Below, one piece after another: positions 1 to 10,896 of a DNA stretch of 61,502 nucleotides (the stretch's first letter is position 1; every line of letters starts with the position of its first letter). This DNA is from Clavulina sp. PMI_390. Its lineage: Eukaryota; Basidiomycota; Agaricomycetes; Cantharellales; Hydnaceae. The translations under genes were made by a program, and so were the position numbers. The notes beneath the pieces are model-generated. The model was given only the letters and a program-made list of their open reading frames with translations. It was not told the DNA's origin and ran no database searches. Where the stretch lies: positions 1 through 61,502 of the forward strand of contig WIDE01000147.1 of NCBI GenBank assembly GCA_015039315.1, written 5' to 3'.

Positions 1-185
1 TAACTCCGATAGTACAGCGTAGAGACACAAACATCTGAATGAGACTCGACAAAATATCATCGATCATTGTCTCGTCAAGGCAATTCAAGGAAAGTTCTCA
101 CGGCCTGCTTAGTCACGTGTAGAGCAAATAAGCGCCTCCTAGTTGTTTATTGTTGTATACCGGAACGACTAACTGACCTTTGCAG

Positions 186-707
186 ATGGCTCGCACAAGT
201 GCGTGGAATAACTCTAGTGTCTTCAGGTTCAGCAGAATGTACGATTGAACTCTTATATGTGTTATACAGACCTCCCCGTTGGGCCCAACAAGGGGCATCC
301 CACCACCGCCATCGCTCGCACTACAAAGCCTAGCCACCGCAAGGGCATTCGGTCACCCAAGTCTACCCTCATTCACTCTGTCATCCGTGAGGTTGCGGGA
401 TATGCTCCCTATGAGCGTCGTGTGATGGAATTGCTCCGTAACAGCAAGGTCGGTCTGAAGTTCTAGCTCTGGTATTGTCGGTGTTTCTCTGACGATCTAT
501 CAACCAACAGGATAAGAAGGCACGAAAGCTGAGCAAGAAGCGGGTTCGTCCACATCTATATTTATCCTCACTATTATACAGCAATCTCTGCGCCAAATTC
601 TGACTCACGATCCCGATTTCTCCTTGCAGCTGGGTACCTTGCTCCGATCGAAGAGGAAGATTGAAGAGCTCTCCAACATCATCGCCGAGTCGCGTCGTGC
701 CCACTAA
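186..707 (+). CDS. RPL36: 60S ribosomal protein eL36
   Basis: This is a component of the large cytosolic ribosomal subunit. Four exons (186-198, 270-448, 511-543, 630-707) join in phase to a 100-residue protein, the usual eL36 length. It begins MARTNLPVGPNKGHPTT and carries the family blocks KPSHRKG, VIREVAGYAPYERR, DKKARKLSKKR and the C-terminal ESR-RAH. The first coding exon holds only 13 nt. The ATG lies directly after a strong acceptor (TTTGCAG) preceded by a branch-like CTAAC, so a 5'UTR intron probably ends at 185, as is common in fungal ribosomal protein genes. Family identity is certain; the 5'UTR intron is inferred. Confidence 0.96.
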
Positions 708-1310
708 ACGACTCCCTTCTACCTTCCCTTATTACCGACTTGATACACACCACGCCTGCTTGTGTTGATTTCCTCCTTGTCGCTCTCCTTCGCTCGCATC
801 TTTGTAGCATCCCAAAACATGCAACCTAATGCATATCAACTCTATGCTATGCCCTCAGCCTCCAAGTCTTGCAATTATTGGCGCAATCTCTGTGATTCCG
901 CATCCACTCGGGGTTTGGTGTGATCGCAATAAGGCTGCCTCTGTCAGAGACTTCACGGGGATGTATGAATCTGAACAGACACCGAATCATGTATAGCTCA
1001 ACGCCGCCCTGCCTACGCACTCTCGCCGGGCACCAGTTACCCTACCGCTTGTTCACGGCTCAATTACGTGCAGACCACCAGCATGCTCTTGAGGGGGACA
1101 TGTGTGCCTGAAATGGAGCATGGTTTTGCATGAATTTGAACTTGCTACTAGTGCCTCTCACCTTATTTCTAACGTATCAAAACGTTTGATACCGTTGGTA
1201 GTCGTCAAATGTACAAACCAATTTCCCATAGCCTCGTACTGTAATGTTGTTGTTCGTTGTTGTCGAGGTGTAGTGCCACTCATTCACCTCCTTCTCCCTT
1301 CGATTCAACG
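708..1310. other. intergenic region between eL36 and PHAF1-like gene
   Basis: This stretch holds the eL36 3'UTR and the promoter of the next gene. Short open frames are present but show no splice-supported or recognisable protein. A pyrimidine-rich run lies just before the ATG at 1311. Confidence 0.6.
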
Positions 1311-2973
1311 ATGCTGGACCTGGAACTCAGGCCAGGAGTAGGATTAGGTCTCTTTGAACTAGGTATAGCACGTGCGCATGTATGATAACCTCTGCACTGG
1401 TGTCTCAAGTTGCGCCCCAACGATCGTAATTAGGAGCCTCCCTGTGGACGGTCCTCGATCTCCTCCGAGAAAACACGACTCGTTTCCCGCATGTTGACGT
1501 CAAGTTTGACCAGCAGCAGCCTGTGCTGTCTCCCATCATCCTTCATATCCGCCCCCACATCGATCTCCTTTTCTCACCGCGGAGTCAACGCCTCCACACC
1601 ATCTCTGCGCGCCGCCTCCGACAAGCACCCAACAATGCTATGCCCACAATTCTGACTCTCCGTTATGCTTTATCACTCCATGACGCTTCAGAGACTGTGG
1701 TGCTCTCTTCTCCTACAACCGTCCTCCGTCGAGCAGACGTGAACAAGGTGTTTGGACCCACATACTCTGGCGACGTGCTCAGCTTCCCTGGAGTATGGTT
1801 CGCGTTTGATGAAGAGTCAAGTGCCCCCCTACCCTCACCTCCCTCAAAACCCTCCAGTCCACCACTAGCAGCTCAAGGACACGCGCTCGATCGGAATGCT
1901 GAAGTGAAACGCGTGGTCATCTGTCAACGCTCAAAGGAAGTGATTGATGGTTTGGGTGAGGTGACAGAATGCGCTGCCATGGAAGGCGAGCTCAAGAGTG
2001 TGGTGATCGAGGTACTCGCGACGTAATAGTGCCGGTCTGAAGTGTATAACTAATGCACTCCCAATTCTCAAGCCTAGAGTAGGAGTCAAGCTCACTTTCC
2101 ATAGCACTCTGGATCCCCCTCCCCCGTCGATTTGGATCACCATTGGGCAGACAACTTCTCAGGATCTCATTTGTGACTTGGGCTCACCGTTACGGACATT
2201 CTACAAAGAAGACGATCGAATGACAATTCATTCTGCAAAGGGACCCCAAGAGCCCGATGATGGATGTAGGGTGCAGTCTCACATACCATCGTTCTCCTTG
2301 TCGCTCATCGTGGTTGCTGTCATTTTAGACTTCTACAACTACTTCCAGCATGGTATGGACATTCTTCTTTCAGGGACGACACACAAGGTTAAGAAGATCA
2401 TCCTACACTCAAACGTCGTAAGTGTCGAGCATGAAACGCTTCTATCTATTGTTAATCACATCGTCTGTTTCAATGGCATGGCGATCCAAAGCCTGGCTCT
2501 CTAATGTTCCAGCGGTACAAGCGATGCCCCTGGGAGATTGTGGGGTCGACACATTCCGGCTGTATGCTCCCCTATTACCTCTCTCTTTCTCGCAACTGAC
2601 GGCAATCTTCGATCACTAGCTCCAAAGGCTGTCTCGATCGGCGAGAGGGTAAGCAGCATCATCAAGAAGCTAGTGTGATCGAGATTCTGACGTATCCCTT
2701 CACAGGTCGACAAGGTTCAACGGATCCTTACGCCTTCCACGTCAGCGGAGCCACCCTCGATGGTGCTCGACAGGACGGCCGATAGCCCATCAGCCCCTAC
2801 GCTTCCCATGGGCGTCACGAGTATGATATTCCATTTCTTGGTCACCCTCAATTGTTGGCTGACCACCCGCTCTTATGACTGATAATGCTGTTACTCCAGA
2901 ACTCCTTGGGTTTGATGGGGTTGTACTCGAAGTAACGGAAGTAGGAGATATTCTTACTGTGATGATGTTCTGA
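1311..2973 (+). CDS. UPF0183/PHAF1-like protein
   Basis: This belongs to the UPF0183 family (human PHAF1/C16orf70). In animals PHAF1 works with BCAS3 at phagophore membranes in autophagy; that role here is transferred from the family. Eight exons (1311-1362, 1434-2022, 2078-2265, 2329-2417, 2492-2561, 2620-2648, 2706-2820, 2900-2973) give 401 residues with consistent phases. Family signatures include the N-terminal PGVGLGLFELGASLW, then PIILHIRPHIDLLFS, FYKEDDRMTIH, FYNYFQHGMDILLSG, THKVKKIILHSNV, FQRYKRCPWEI and the C-terminal LGFDGVVLEV. A short open frame beginning near 1523 would miss the first exon. The intron after the glycine in DDGY (donor at 2266) and the one at 2562 were chosen by frame and motif continuity. 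Identity is firm; the 2562-2619 junction is the least certain. Confidence 0.9.
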
Positions 2974-3375
2974 TCCACTCTTTGAATGCACTGCCTCACG
3001 GACACCTCAGTCGCTACAACATCACGCATACTGTAATCATATTCCAAACGCGCACACATCCAGAATCTATGGTTGAAACATTTGTATTTGATTAGGGGAG
3101 CATTCTACGCTAGATTACGCGGGAGGGCTCGTGATCACAGACAGGAGGGTATGGTCTACAGTGGAAATAAATCCCAGAAAACGAAGCAAAAGGAAGAGTG
3201 AAGAAAAAAAAAAGCAATTGCTATGTGAGCAAATGCATTACGTTGGTCGTGAATGGAAGCAAAAAGAAAGAAAACAGCGACGAGAGAGAGCCTGAAGCAC
3301 TATAGGGAATCGAGAGAATGAAACGGGTCTCCGTCTAGTGGTATGGATGAGCTACTAGATGTGAGTAAGGCACAT
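2974..3375. other. convergent intergenic region
   Basis: This is the shared 3' region of the PHAF1-like gene and the kinesin, which run tail to tail. It is A-rich around 3175-3290. No gene or structural RNA was recognised. Confidence 0.6.
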
Positions 3376-6300
3376 CTAGTTGGTGGGGGGTATATATGTG
3401 GGATCAATCTTCAGAAGCCACGTTTGCATTTCCTTGAGGTTCGGGGCCGCGAAGGCATGCGAGTTCGAGGGCGTGAAGAGCGTGAAGGTGAATTTACGCT
3501 AGAGACGAATAGAGGGGATGGTCAATTAGACCACGACTCGTCCTGTGGGGCGCAAGAAGCCAGATGAGTTGCTCACATCAAATAGTGCATCCATTTGAGC
3601 TGTGTGTTCAACCTTCACACTGCTGTCGCTGAGGCTGATGACGCCGACCTCTTCTAGTTCGTTAGAATGAGCGTACATATATAAATGAGGCCTTTCAAGT
3701 CGAATAGTTAGCTACAAAGGCGGAAGGACGAGAGAAACAGGCCATGTCCAGACTAACCGTTGTAGGGAGAACCACCGCTTTTCCCACTTGTTCTCTGCAG
3801 CATCGATCAAAACCATCAAGTGCCCACGCTTCGTTGCACCATCCCTTTGACAAACAAACGTCACGAGGTGCTTTTGTAGAGAGGCGAGGGTATGATACTT
3901 ACGAGCGTTGAGCAATCTTCGCTACGGCTACGAGTTTGACCGGTTCAGTTGGTAGAAGCTTGGACACCGGCGCAGGATCGGGTCCTCCATTCAATAAAGC
4001 CTGTATATTCGGGTTCAGCAAGCAGGCCAAAGATAGGCAAAGATTAGTCGAGTAACTCACATGTCCGCTCTGCTGGGGGCCTCGAGGCCATGCGCCAAGA
4101 ACTTTCTGCGCCAAAGCGTCTGGGTCTCTCGATGTTGGAGACGTTCCACTTCGATGGGACGGTGCAGCAGATATTGAAGCTAGAACGGTCTTCACAGCGT
4201 TCACATCTGCTGCACGATGCTGTGCCGTATCGAGACGGAGGAAATCCTCCACCACACTAAGCCCTCGCGCTTTCCATGATCCGAGACTCTCCTCTCCCCG
4301 TACATACTTCTCCGACGTGTCCATTCGCCAAAGGTCCTTCGGAGAACGTGTGAGAGGAGGATTCAGTCTTAATGTGAATACAGTGCTCGATTTGGAGAGC
4401 GTTTTAGTTGAGGACAACAATGTCAGCAAGCGATTTGGGGGACGCGCGTCCCGATTTTGAACGGCGACCGCAATATCCATGGAGAACATGGCAGGGTCTT
4501 GGCAGGTATCAATGTCCACCGCCCATTGCATTTGGAGAAGAACACGATGGTTGGCTGCAGTGACCCGGTTGAGAAGATACGAATCATGAGCTCCAGAGTC
4601 CCAAAGGGCTTCCACTCCAATGGTGCATGTACCATCAGGGTGGTTTTCAACAGGGAGCTGTCGCAATAGCTTGAGATCGATCACGTCTTTTGATGTAGTT
4701 TCGTGGATTCTGCCTTTCGCGTCAAGAAGACGAACGTTTCCGAGCCTCAGGCGCGGAACCAAGGTCCATGGTAACTGGCGGCCAGAGTTTGAAGTCAATG
4801 TCAACAAGACTCTTCGCTGCAGGCCTTGGTGGAGAGTGAACACCCCGGGGTCCAAAGATCCCTGAGAAAGGACCTGAACGGGCTGATAGTCTCCGGATGA
4901 TGCAAGCTCAGTAACCTGGACCCAGGCTACGACATCATGCGTCTCTTGCGCAACAAAATCTGTCTCCGATCGCCTCATCGGTTGTGGGGATGATTCGCTA
5001 TCATCCGATCCGAAGGACCCGTCAGGATCAGCAACCCCGTTGCAAGGTGCCGCCATTTGCTGCTCTCGCATTTCGTCCCATCTCTCTAAGCGAGTGAGAT
5101 AGTCTGGCTTGACGATTGCGAAGAATTCGATTGGCGCATAACCGTCCTTTAGATGACGGAGTACCTTGGGGTTTACTACCAAGTTGAATTTCCTTCGGAA
5201 TCGGAGGTCTCCTGCGATCGACGTATCCAAATCTGGCGCGTTTGACGCAAAGACTTCCTCAGTTTCAATTGTGCTTCCACCAAACGACGATAAGCGGAGC
5301 TGCAAGTGAATTGAGGAGAAGTCGTGGGAGGAAAGCCCTTTCACAGAGTCAACGGTCAGGAAGAAGGTCAACGTGGTTCCGTTGGGAAGAGATGAAGGAA
5401 CGGGGGAAGAAGATCGTGTCGGGGCAGCTGAACTGGGGGGAGACCTGAGAGGAGGCGCAGTGTTCTGAACCCGGATGTCTACTCGGCAAGACCCAATGGC
5501 TTCAGCAGTGTATCGGCAGAAGATGGGAAGGGTCGCAGTGGAAGAGAGCTTTCGTGAGAGACACGCAAGCGACACGAGAGAGTTTCCAATGAATGAATAT
5601 TCAGGGGGAGGCGATTCGAAGAATGGTTCATCAGAGGCGAAATGTTGAGAGTAAGTAGGACGGTCAATAAACGCTGTCAAGTTGCGCATCTTCTGCAACT
5701 GCTGCTGGAAGCGGTCCAATGACCACAGATAAACAGCCTGGTTTCGCTTGTCTAGGACTTTGACGGCAACAGTGGGTCGGGTGTTGGACACGATTGTTGA
5801 GTCACTAACATCTCCGAACCCCCCAAGACCTGATCCAGCGTGCAGTTGGGATACCGGTGATGCCAGAGGGCCGCCTCCGGCAATAGTAAAGTTATATGAA
5901 ACAGGTTTATTCAGCGCTTTACTAGACAAGATTTGGGGAATCAGTGATTGGGAGGATGAAAAGACGCCAAGCTAACGAACCTGATCACGTTTGCTTCCTT
6001 GATGAACACCGCGTTGGAAAGTACGCTCTCAGACATTGAGAAAGAGCGATGAGCTCGCCACTGTTCGAGCACCTTGCGGATGAGACGCAGCTGACGAGCG
6101 GTGTAGATCGTCGGCTCAAACGGTGTGAGGTCGGGGGTCTCACCACGAGCGCGAACATCTAACAATCGCTTCATCTGGTTTTGAACGAGCTTGAGCTGGG
6201 TCTCCATGTACTCTTTCTCCACCTTGAGATCCTCAGCTTCGGCAGATTCATGGATGGCGTCGAGACGTGCCTCGAAGTCTTGTTTTTGAGCGTCCAGCTG

Positions 6301-9300
6301 GGCTTGTATGACAGAGACTGAATCTCCCTCGTTCCCATTGGCCACGCTTGTGTCATCCGTAAAACCGTCTGGAGCACGACCGTATTCACTCCACATGTCC
6401 TCCACCCCACCCGTCCCACTCATGCTGCTCTCCGGACGCCCCAACCTAACAGACTGCTCACGAGCATCTCGGCTGGTTTTGAGCTTTGTAATGCGGTCAA
6501 AGAGCTTGTTGAGATCCTCATCTGGCAGACTATCGAGGCCAGGATCGAGGCCGTGCAGGCGGGCTAGTGCAGCTTCGCGTTGGGCGAAAGTCCAGTCAAA
6601 GTCTACATCAGAGCCTGACGGTGAGGGTGGTCTGGTGAACTCTTCGCTTTCGGGTGTGTCAGGTGTCGCGTTTGTGACGTTTCTGAGATGCGATTTATGC
6701 CGATCCCTCTGCTTCCGAACCTCCACGGGATTATTGAAGCGGAACACCTGAGACTCTCCTATAATATCCGTCAATTGAGGTTGGGTGTACGAGAGGAAAA
6801 GAAGTGAACAAACCAAGGATAATTCTGAAGCCTGAACGAAGTTTCATTGGCTAGAACGAGATAGACTTAATACGGTGGTCGATGCGCAATCCATTTGGCG
6901 GTTACGTACGTGATCAGGTTCAAGCTGCTTCCCATTCACGAGCTAGTGTAGCGAGAAAGGCGTGAGATAGCATGTCAATCCAAATCTAGTTGAAACTCAC
7001 TGTGACCGCTCCAGGTAGTGCGTGGATGGTAACAATATCATCAACGTTATCGATATAGCAGTGTTCGTGTGAGATGTTGCCACTGAGGCGAACGGCAGCT
7101 CCAGCGTTCTCGAGGAACCCGACCTTAGAGCAACGGTTAACCAAAAGCAAGTGGTACGGATTGATTGGATGCGAACACACCATCGTTCGGCCAGTCTTCA
7201 GCTGATAAACGAGGCATTCGCTCATCAAGGGATCTAGCAACCCATCAACGTTAGGACACGAAGGACGATAGGAGGATGTGTTGGGTACCTTCATTCTATC
7301 GGGCAAGAAGGAACATGAGAATAATGCGAATACTATGCGACAAGCTTACTCACCAGATTCACAAGATGCGGCATCTGTGATAGGCAAGGGTGTATGAGCA
7401 CTGGCAAAACGAAAAATCGTTTGGATGGACGCGTACCTTTTTGGGCGTGTGCACGCCGACGTTATTCTTATCCACAGTGATGCCGAGCTCTTCAAGAGCC
7501 TGCTCGCGCTCTTTCTGGATCTCCTGGGTTCGCTCCATTTTCTGCTCCCAAGTCTCATTCAAACTCTCCATCAGTTTCTCGCGAGACTCTAGCTGTTCTT
7601 GAAGATCAGCTTTCGAGACAGTCTTGGTAGTGCCGTCTTTCGTCTGATATGTGACCATCTGCTTCGCAGCAGGAATATTCACGTCAAATGTAGCCTCGCC
7701 GACGGAACCACCGCCAACAGCACCACCAGCAACGCGAGCTATGCGTAGTGATCAGCTAAAACTTGATTAGTATGGTGTGATAAGGGACGAACCTCGAAGC
7801 ATCTCGAGCTCCTCCTTCAGTTCCCGAACCAACTTGGCATTGGGATCTTCATTAACAACGGCCTTGTTCTTGATCTTCTTTGCTTGATCCGCATAACGCA
7901 AGGTACTGAGCGTTTCATCGTAATCAGCAGGCGAGATGGCAGCAATCATAGCAGTTTTTGAGTTGCCACCAATGCTGTCCTTCAAGAGGTAAGTTAATAC
8001 CTAGAGTCAAGCATGTCAGTACATTGTGCAATAGAATACCAAAAAGTAGCGAGCCTACCGAATCACGATACGGGATGAACTCGCCAGCACCTTTCTTAGA
8101 TTTTTTGCCGGTATCTGCGCTCTGAGCAGCAAGAGCTGAGATGACTTTGCCCAACGTGGTGAGAGACTTGTTGATATTCGCTCCTTCCTTAAGTCTGGCC
8201 CCAGTAGCCCCAGTAGAATTAGCTCGTTCAGAACCAGCAAGATCGACAAGACTACACCGGAGGGGGTCAGACCTAATCCTCTGAGAGACAATACATGGAG
8301 ACGTACCTGATACGGGAAACCTTCTCAGTGTCTAGATTTGTGTCTGAATCATGTCTTTTCTGAGTGAGAACTAGAGTGAAAACTGCATGAGACCGAGATG
8401 ATCTACAGAGTGACGCCTCTATTTAGCTTGAAGAAACCTCTGTAGTATATAAACTTACGTCTCATTCATCTGAGTTGCAGCGACGGTTCGGGCTTTGTTG
8501 CCCTCGTCCATGAGAGTCATCATTTCGTCGTAGCTTGCTACCATAAGCTTGGACAGATCTTCGACGTATGGACCGAGACTATAGATGTAAATAAGCGAGA
8601 GGCTAGACATTGGCGTGATGTGTTGTGGACGCACCTGGGGTGTTCTCGAACCTTGAGATTGCTCTTGTTCTTGGGGTTGAGCAAATCTCGGACCTTCTCA
8701 TTGTAAATCTAGCAGCAGGAGCAGCCATGAATTTTTTGACTCAAGGAGGAAGGTGTGGCAACAACTCACTTCGATATATGAGACTTCGACGGAGATAGAG
8801 AGATTTGGATCGGCGCCAGTCTTCTGCCCAACTCTTGAAAATAGCTCTTCGCAAGTAAGAGGAATGATGCCCTTGTCCGCTCCATCTATAGTCATTTTGA
8901 TTAGGTACTACTTGAAGGGGAAGGATCGATATCACGCACAGCCCATCATACTGTAAGACTTTCCGGAGCCTGAGTGATGCGAGTGTCAGCATATTAGTAC
9001 CTATAGGGGAGAGCGGATGTACCAGTTTGGCCATCTTGAGGCAAGTCAGTGATACGAGCGAAATTATAGATAATTCGGCTTGCTCACAAGTCAGAATACA
9101 CGCATTAAATCCGGCGAAACCGTGTTCAAGTAGCTCCTGCCCCAGATCATTGTACAACGTCTGCTGGCTTGCATATTGGGGTTCATCACGGGGACCTGCG
9201 GACCAGTATGATTTGTCGAAGCTGAATGACATGGTTTTCTTCTCAGTGGCTCTCCCAGCACTCGTGTCTTCCTTGTCGGGTGGATCGAGGAAAGTCTGGT

Positions 9301-9557
9301 TACCCTGCATGCGGATGAGATTCTTCGCCCCTCGGGCAAGTTCTGTAGGTCAATCAGGAAGCAGAGCATAGCGAAACAAGATAGGATCGTTAGTCAACGT
9401 AGATGGCAGAGTCGAATGGCCACACATGCCTCGTGAGTTCAGGGGCCGGACGCGAACCACGACCTAGAATATGAGACCGGCAACTTTCAGACGAGACCGC
9501 GGAGCGCGTTAGAGCATCAGGAATGACCTTGATGTTACCATCCCCATGGTCGGCCAT
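3376..9557 (-). CDS. kinesin-3 motor protein (Unc-104/KIF1A type)
   Basis: This is a plus-end microtubule motor for vesicles and endosomes. I rebuilt 24 exons that stay in phase over 4,806 nt, giving 1,601 residues. Order: motor domain (about 1-370) with P-loop GQTGSGKS at 108-115, switch I NETSSRSH and switch II DLAGSE; FHA domain (about 500-590, with [14 protein letters not shown] and PGAVTLVNGKQ); coiled coil; a long KIF1-type central region; and a C-terminal PH domain (about 1490-1600, [20 protein letters not shown] then HSNELEE and [10 protein letters not shown]). The first exon is 9528-9557 ([10 protein letters not shown]). Exons of 12 nt (9023-9034), 21 nt (7354-7374) and 7 nt (7289-7295) are needed to keep the P-loop and the [14 protein letters not shown] block. 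Intron 2 (9343-9429) has a GC donor. Domain order and length match fungal endosome motors. Confidence 0.93.
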
Positions 9558-9998
9558 CGTGTCGCGTCGATTCGCTGTTTGTGGTCAGACCAGCAGGTAA
9601 AAACGCGGTGGTAACACTCCAGACGCGCGTTGACGATGAGGGTGGTCACTACAATAAAGTCTGAGGGTGACCACGTGATTTGAACAGAACAATACATTTC
9701 ACGAACGATCCGCGCTTTCTGTTCTGCGTCACATCACTCATGGTATCAGGCACATAGAGAGAACGCGTTGTAGAGCTATTACATGGAGGTAATGTGTAGA
9801 ACGGGCATTCGAGCTTTATTTAGGAGAATCGGCACCGAGAGAGCTCCGCCTGGATGACTGGAGGAGTCGGTTGGTTTTCTGTTCAGCCCATCTCAACCCT
9901 TCCTATGATCAAGGGAGCACATGCTTTATTTATTTATGGAGTGGAGATATAAGGCAATCCAAGATTTATTTAATTTTTTTTTCCCCATCACGATGGAT
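9558..9998. promoter_or_regulatory. upstream region of the kinesin gene
   Basis: The kinesin start and the dUTPase stop are 441 bp apart on the same (-) strand. The segment holds the dUTPase 3' end and the kinesin promoter. One ACGCGT element lies at 9763-9768. No gene was seen. Confidence 0.45.
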
Positions 9999-10814
9999 TC
10001 ACAACCCGACATAGCCACCTGTGGAGCCAAATCCACCAGCACCACGGAGTGTTTCCTCGAGGCTCTGCATAGAATATCGTCAATGAAGCAGACATAAGAG
10101 ACGCTGGAGGGAGACTGTAATACTTACATCCACCTCGAGCACTGGTGGCGTTTCGCACTTCTCCAGAATCAACTGGGCAATGCGGTCTCCTGGTTTGACT
10201 GGACACGGGCACGTAGCGTCAGATGAGGGGCGCCTTTGGGATCAACGTTGCTCAGGGTGAATGAACCGACCTTCAAAGTCCTTATCTGAGTGGTTAAAAA
10301 GGAGAACAAAAACTATCCCTCGGTAGTCGGCGTCGATCACGCCTGCCCCGGTAGCAATCATGAATTTCGAGGCTGAGTGGGAGATACGTCGGGTACAGTC
10401 AATATTTTGCAGCTTTGCAAGCATGAAAGAGGGTGAAGCACATACCCAGACCGCTTCGAGGAGCCACGCGCCCGTATGTCCCCAGAGGAACGGCGATGGA
10501 GATCTGAGTATCGATCAACGCCTTTCCGTTTGCAGGAATGACCTTATCTTCGGCACTATATGAAGTCACGCTTAGCGCAGGAAAGATTGCAGCGACGGTT
10601 GATGAACGCGTTACCTGTAAAGATCATAGCCTGCCGCGTGTTGGGATCCACGCGTTGGAACGGTTGCGCGATCCGAGATTCTCTTTATAAGTAACTGAGA
10701 GGTAGGCACGGGAGGCGCGCTCTCCGATATGGTGTTCTCAGTTAGAGCCATGATCTTGGCCGGGCGTTCCTCAACGTTCTCTCCAGAGGGTGACAGTGGG
10801 CGTTTGGCACTCAT
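9999..10814 (-). CDS. DUT1: dUTP diphosphatase (dUTPase)
   Basis: It hydrolyses dUTP to dUMP and pyrophosphate, keeping uracil out of DNA and supplying dTMP synthesis. Five exons (10615-10814, 10446-10555, 10271-10372, 10128-10198, 9999-10064) encode 182 residues. All five trimeric dUTPase motifs are present: [30 protein letters not shown] with the catalytic Asp, [11 protein letters not shown] and [11 protein letters not shown] at the C-terminus. The first 40 or so residues are a basic, Ser/Pro-rich leader that may be a targeting extension. The gene is divergent from the PIP-box gene, with an 82-bp shared promoter holding an ACGCGT box. The start at 10814 is the first in-frame ATG downstream of that promoter. 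Very secure. Confidence 0.96.
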
Positions 10815-10836
10815 TGACAAGTGTTTGTTTGGCCAG

Positions 10837-10847
10837 ACGCGTCGCGT
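10837..10847. promoter_or_regulatory. MCB-type ACGCGT element in a bidirectional promoter
   Basis: The 82-bp gap between the dUTPase ATG (10814, minus) and the next gene's ATG (10897, plus) contains ACGCGTCGCGT. ACGCGT is the MluI cell-cycle box bound by MBF in fungi and is typical of G1/S genes, dUTPase included. The assignment rests on the motif and the neighbour's identity. Confidence 0.6.
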
Positions 10848-10896
10848 GCCACAGTGTGACTGCCGTCGAGCGTGGACATCATCGTCGACGCCGGTC

